From: Monarcha castaneiventris obscurior
Taxonomy: Eukaryota > Chordata > Aves > Passeriformes > Monarchidae
Length of the DNA stretch: 64,000 bases
Direction of reading: 5' to 3'
Assembly: GCA_026261815.1 (NCBI GenBank)
Contig: JAMPIT010000230.1
Location: forward strand, 629,501 to 693,500
Shown here: one piece after another, positions 60,328-64,000 of the stretch
Numbering within the stretch: the stretch's first letter is position 1
Layout of the letters: each line of letters begins with the position of its first letter
The notes under the pieces: model-generated
Databases searched by the model: none
The model's input: the letters and a program-made list of their open reading frames with translations, nothing else
What the model was told of the DNA's origin: nothing
Translations under genes and position numbers: made by a program

Positions 60328-61017
60328 AACACTGTTGGAACCCAAGGTACACCTCTGGCTGCCCTGGGAGTTCAGGGCACACCTCAGGCTGCCCTGGGGG
60401 GTCAGGAGCCCCAGCAAGGGGGTCCCAGCCCCTGGCAAGAAGCCCAGAATGGCACCGGCTTTGACCTCAGCCCATGGGAAAAGTTACCAACACTGCCAGA
60501 ATCATTGCAAGCCACCAGAGTGTGAAAATGAGTCGTGGTTTAGTATTTTACAAGGTAAAAAAGTAGATTTTAGGGTTTTTAATATGAGGACGAAGGGTCT
60601 AAGATGGAGGATTTTGGGCGTTGCCCTGTTCTTCCTCTTCTTCTCCTTCTTCTCCATCTTCTCTGGTGGTGGTGGCACAAAATGGTTGGTAGAATGAAAA
60701 AGAGGTAGAAATGACGTGTCTAGAATAGGTGCAAATGAATTGGTACAGAACAGTAACTAATAAATGCGTTGTGAAGAATGGTTGGATGATGGAAAGGGCA
60801 CAGAAAGGCCGGGACAGCCCAGGACTGGGCAGTGCCCGCTCGGACTCGGCTGCATCAGATGTGCGGCCGGAGCTGAGAGCTGGCAGAGAGAAGGAGAAAT
60901 CAACAACCTGAAACAACATCTGCAGCCGTTTCTCATCTGTTGGGGCTCGAGGTAAAGCTCCCCAGAGGTGAAGATAAGAACCAGCATTTGTGCAGAGTAC
61001 CCAACTCCCACAAACAC
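60328..61017 (+). mobile_element. Solo LTR, family A copy 3
   Basis: A 680-bp LTR (60,333-61,012) begins 'tgttggaacccaaggtac' and ends 'acccaactcccaca', nearly identical to the 48,789 copy. A 5-bp direct repeat, aacac, flanks it (60,328-60,332 and 61,013-61,017). The other two copies have 6 bp, so one base may have been lost here. AATAAA is at 60,759-60,764. No viral coding sequence adjoins it. Confidence 0.93.
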
Positions 61018-64000
61018 CTTCTAAACCTTCCTCTAAACCAGCTCCTTTCCCATGCTCTGCTGCCCCAAACTTTCCTGCTTCAAGCAGTGAAATTGGAACA
61101 GCACCTGGCTGTGTGTCCTGTGCACTTAACAGGGACGATGACAGATGCATCTTCCTTTCCTACAAACCCTCCTTCATCCTTCCCTTGCCCTGCTCATTGT
61201 GTGCAGTTAATTATCTTCTCTGAGACTCTCTTTAATTCCACTGGAGGATAAAAGCTGCCTGTAACAATGCAGCACAGCCCTATAAAGGCAGGAAGAGAAA
61301 GAAAGAGAGATTCCAGCTTCATAGTGGCTGACAAATCACTCAGTCAATTCTTGGCTGCCAGCTGATAGGATTATCCTAAATAGGCTTTGTGAGGCTTGGG
61401 TTTTATACACACACACTCGTCCAAATTAAGTGATAATCTTTCTGATGCTTGAATTAAATAATAATGTGAGGATATCAGGCCCTGATCACTTCAAACAACA
61501 ACAAATACCAGTCTGGTATCTTATTAATCATTAAAATGAGCCCTGTGAAAACAGCAGTTCCTCAGCTTTTATGAACTGGCATTTCTCCACCGAAATCAGC
61601 GGCATTGGATTCATTTTCTGCTGTGGGGAATTTGAACCATTATGTTTTTATATTAGTGTTAATGTTACATTAGGGCTGGCACTGCATCGAGGCTTTTCAG
61701 GCAGAGATGTACATAAAATTATCATAATGATGGACTTAATTGTGAACACATTTCCTTTTTAGCAGGGTTTCAGTTAATTTTTAACATTATTCCTCCAAAA
61801 GGGCAACATACCTTGGACAGGCAGAGGTGCAAAGCACAGCATGGTGTTAAAAGAAATATATTCTGTAATTCTGTGATTCTGTGGTCTGTGACTGAGTGCA
61901 TGATAGAAATTTTCTTTTATGCACCCACACATTTCAGGCAAAGGCAAAATTCCCCCGTGTTTCTCAGCCCAGCTGCGAAGCAGAAAATACTACGTACAGA
62001 GGCATCCACTATAAACCAAGCTCTTAAAGAGCAAGGAATAATTTTCTCTTAAGGATTCAGTTTTGGGTTCTAATTATCACAATTTGGCAAGTTAACTAAG
62101 TTGTTGTAATGGCCCATATGCACCACATCAGCCTGCAGGAAACATTAATGCCTGAGAGCTGAACTCTTTTTATGGATGCTTGGCCTTTTCACAAGTGCTA
62201 AGTGAAATATATTAAAATTATCTCAGTGAGTTTAAGTTACAAGACAGTTCATTACATGTGCCACGTGGCTGACAGAGTGCATCTCATCAGTAACCACTGC
62301 TCAGGTGATGATATAACTTTAATTGGCTCATTAATTTGAGATTTCAGCTGGTACATTGTAAGTCGAGTTTTCCTTGCCTGGTTCAGCTGCACAGACTTTC
62401 CCAACTGAAAGGAGCAATTCTTGCCAGCACAGGAGGGGAAATTTCTTCTCCTGTTAATTCAGGAGTTTCTGTTCCCTGAGCACTGTCTGCCTCAGCTCCT
62501 GTCAGATTCTTCATTCCAACAAGCTCTCACCACTGGCTCTGCTTTGTGAGCCAAAAGGAGCCAATCTGCTCCTCCAGACCAACTCTGTAACAGCACAAAA
62601 TTCCATCCCATGGCTCATTTTACACATCCAGTGGTTGGTCTCAAATCAATCTTGATTCAAAGATGCTCTCCATGAAGATTTTACTAATGATCCCTGCCAC
62701 CTTGCTTTATTACATGTTCTCTTTTCTTGTTTGATTTGTCTAGCTTTAATTTCCTCTTAGAGTCCTCTGTTTTCCCATTCTTTGCCAAACTGTAAGGATG
62801 CCAGAGTCAGAATTATGTCTTTATAAGTACTTAGATCTCAGACACAAAGGGTTTGTTATACAGTTCCTTCCCTTTTAGTGATTTAAAAAGTTATTAACAT
62901 ATAAAACTTTACCACACTGATTGCTGGTTCTTTTATCATTTTGTGCTATTAAAAAAGCTGCAAAAATCTCTCTGTTAATTCAGAGCACCCATGAATTAAT
63001 ACTGCCAGCCCACTCTGTTTTATTTGGCTCCCTGACTTGCTAGACTGTTGGGTCTGCAATAAATTTAATTATGCAAATCACCCATTGGTCTCCTGAGCCA
63101 GGGGGTGTCCTCGTGCCTGTGTTCCACACTGATGGAGTGCAGCACAAGGTGTCATCACACTGGGTGTCTTCTCATACTGGGGCTTGGAGTTATTAGCTCA
63201 GCTGCCCAAACGCTAAAGCTTAACCAGGGTGATGTTGTGTCTGGGCTAATTAACCTTGTTTCTCTGTGGAACTCATTAGCTGGGACTGAGTTATCGTATC
63301 AAGTTGTGGTTCTGTCTTGATTTCCTCCAGTTTAGAGCTCTCTGTGCCTATCTTGAAACCGTGATATTCACACACAACTGAACATGAAGAGTGTCCCACT
63401 GGAGAAAACTCTGGATAGACATTAAAAAATGCATCACCCATGAGCATTAATGAGGGTATCAGGGATTGTTCACTCACCATTTCTGAATGTACAGGAAAAG
63501 CTTTTTAAGTCAAGATCTTAGAAATGTTACCCAAACCCCCATGTCCAAATCAGTGACAAAATCAGACTATCACCAAAAAAAAACCCTAAACCAAAAAACT
63601 GAAAAACAAGTCATGTAACCAGAAAGAGAAGAGCTGACAGAAGATCTGGGAAGTGAAGCTCTCCATGTCAGTTTTGAGTTTGGATCATTGGTCCCAGTCA
63701 TGGTTAATTACCTGAAGACAATTAAGAGTAGTCAACTGGATGTGGTTTCCTCAGTTCTTTACCCTCACACACCAGAAGGACGTGGAATTTACCAGCTTCA
63801 CAATCCTGACATGATAGAAATTTGTTATCTGTTGATGTACAAGCAGAGCTTGTTCCCCGTTTAAGGAGGTAGGGGTGTAAAATGTTTAAAGTCATTATAG
63901 AAGGCCCTGAACCTGCCTCCAAGCTGAGGAGACTCATAAGAGGTTGCCATTAAATGACAGGAAAAGTAAGGACCATTGAGTGAAAAAAATCTTTGCATTT
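61018..64000. other. Unique DNA, partly conserved-looking
   Basis: About 3 kb with no transposon except a short CR1-tail-like string at 61,860-61,890. AT-rich blocks with repeated TAAT-type homeodomain cores occur at about 61,500-61,760 and 62,100-62,400. A well-formed 54-bp splice-bounded segment lies on the minus strand at 62,531-62,584, and weaker exon-like segments lie near 63,250-63,400 and 63,750-63,850. None is firm enough to call. Confidence 0.45.
61860..61890 (+). mobile_element. CR1 3' tail remnant
   Basis: A string of 'attctgtaattctgtgattc' octamers is the signature of a CR1 3' end, but the CR1 body that should precede it is not recognisable. It may be an extreme 5' truncation or a decayed copy. 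Confidence 0.5.

Noticed and set aside
48789..61012. A single provirus bounded by the two family-A LTRs at 48.8 and 60.3 kb
   Set aside because: Each LTR has its own target-site duplication, and the interval holds CR1 copies and no viral coding sequence or primer-binding site after the first LTR.
63250..63400. Minus-strand open segment after acceptor 'aatgtctatccag'
   Set aside because: No consensus donor in a compatible phase follows. The nearest candidates (gtttca, gttaat) are poor.
1..64000. CRISPR arrays, bacterial operons or phage-like modules
   Set aside because: The direct repeats present are minisatellites without unique spacers, and the repeat content is that of a bird nuclear genome.

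Overview
This is vertebrate nuclear DNA, almost certainly from a bird and probably a songbird. The main evidence is at least 24 copies or fragments of CR1 LINE retrotransposon 3' ends on both strands. They share the avian CR1 hallmarks: a 'ttaaggtcccttccaacc' block followed by a terminal octamer of the ATTCTGTG type, sometimes repeated. Several solo LTRs resemble passerine endogenous retrovirus families that I recall but could not search. There is no operon-like gene packing, no bacterial or phage gene, and no rRNA, tRNA or CRISPR that I can recognise. The window reads as a gene-poor intergenic or intronic region, and nearly every reading frame over 60 codons is an accidental or repeat-derived frame.

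Layout: 1-8 kb is AT-rich unique DNA with CR1 fragments. At 7,980-9,991 a 61-bp minisatellite runs into a near-identical tandem duplication of about 0.92 kb. At 11,616-12,154 there is an 18-copy minisatellite of about 31 bp. From 14 to 25 kb there are three LTR sequences (14.0, 17.1 and 23.8 kb), the last joined to a long CR1. From 25.8 to 32 kb little is recognisable apart from simple repeats. From 32 to 54 kb the DNA is crowded with CR1 copies and solo LTRs (32.7, 42.3, 46.4 and 48.8 kb), interrupted by a possible RFX-type regulatory element at 41.15 kb. From 54 to 64 kb there is an LTR fragment (56.4 kb), another solo LTR (60.3 kb), and mostly unique, partly conserved-looking DNA.

The only protein-coding signal I would defend is on the minus strand at 57,775-58,303. 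It consists of two splice-bounded open segments in matching phase. The first encodes an extracellular-looking piece with an N-glycosylation sequon and two cysteines; the second encodes a single transmembrane helix, a short basic tail and a stop. They may be the last two coding exons of a type I membrane protein whose other exons lie upstream, possibly beyond the right edge of the window. I do not recognise the family.

Three solo LTRs of one family (680-681 bp, at 14.0, 48.8 and 60.3 kb) each have their own target-site duplication, so they are independent insertions and not the two ends of one provirus. I saw no gag, pol or env coding sequence in the window. I did not find a convincing new biological system. 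The best leads are the two-exon gene end, the paired X-box element and the recent minisatellite-linked duplication.
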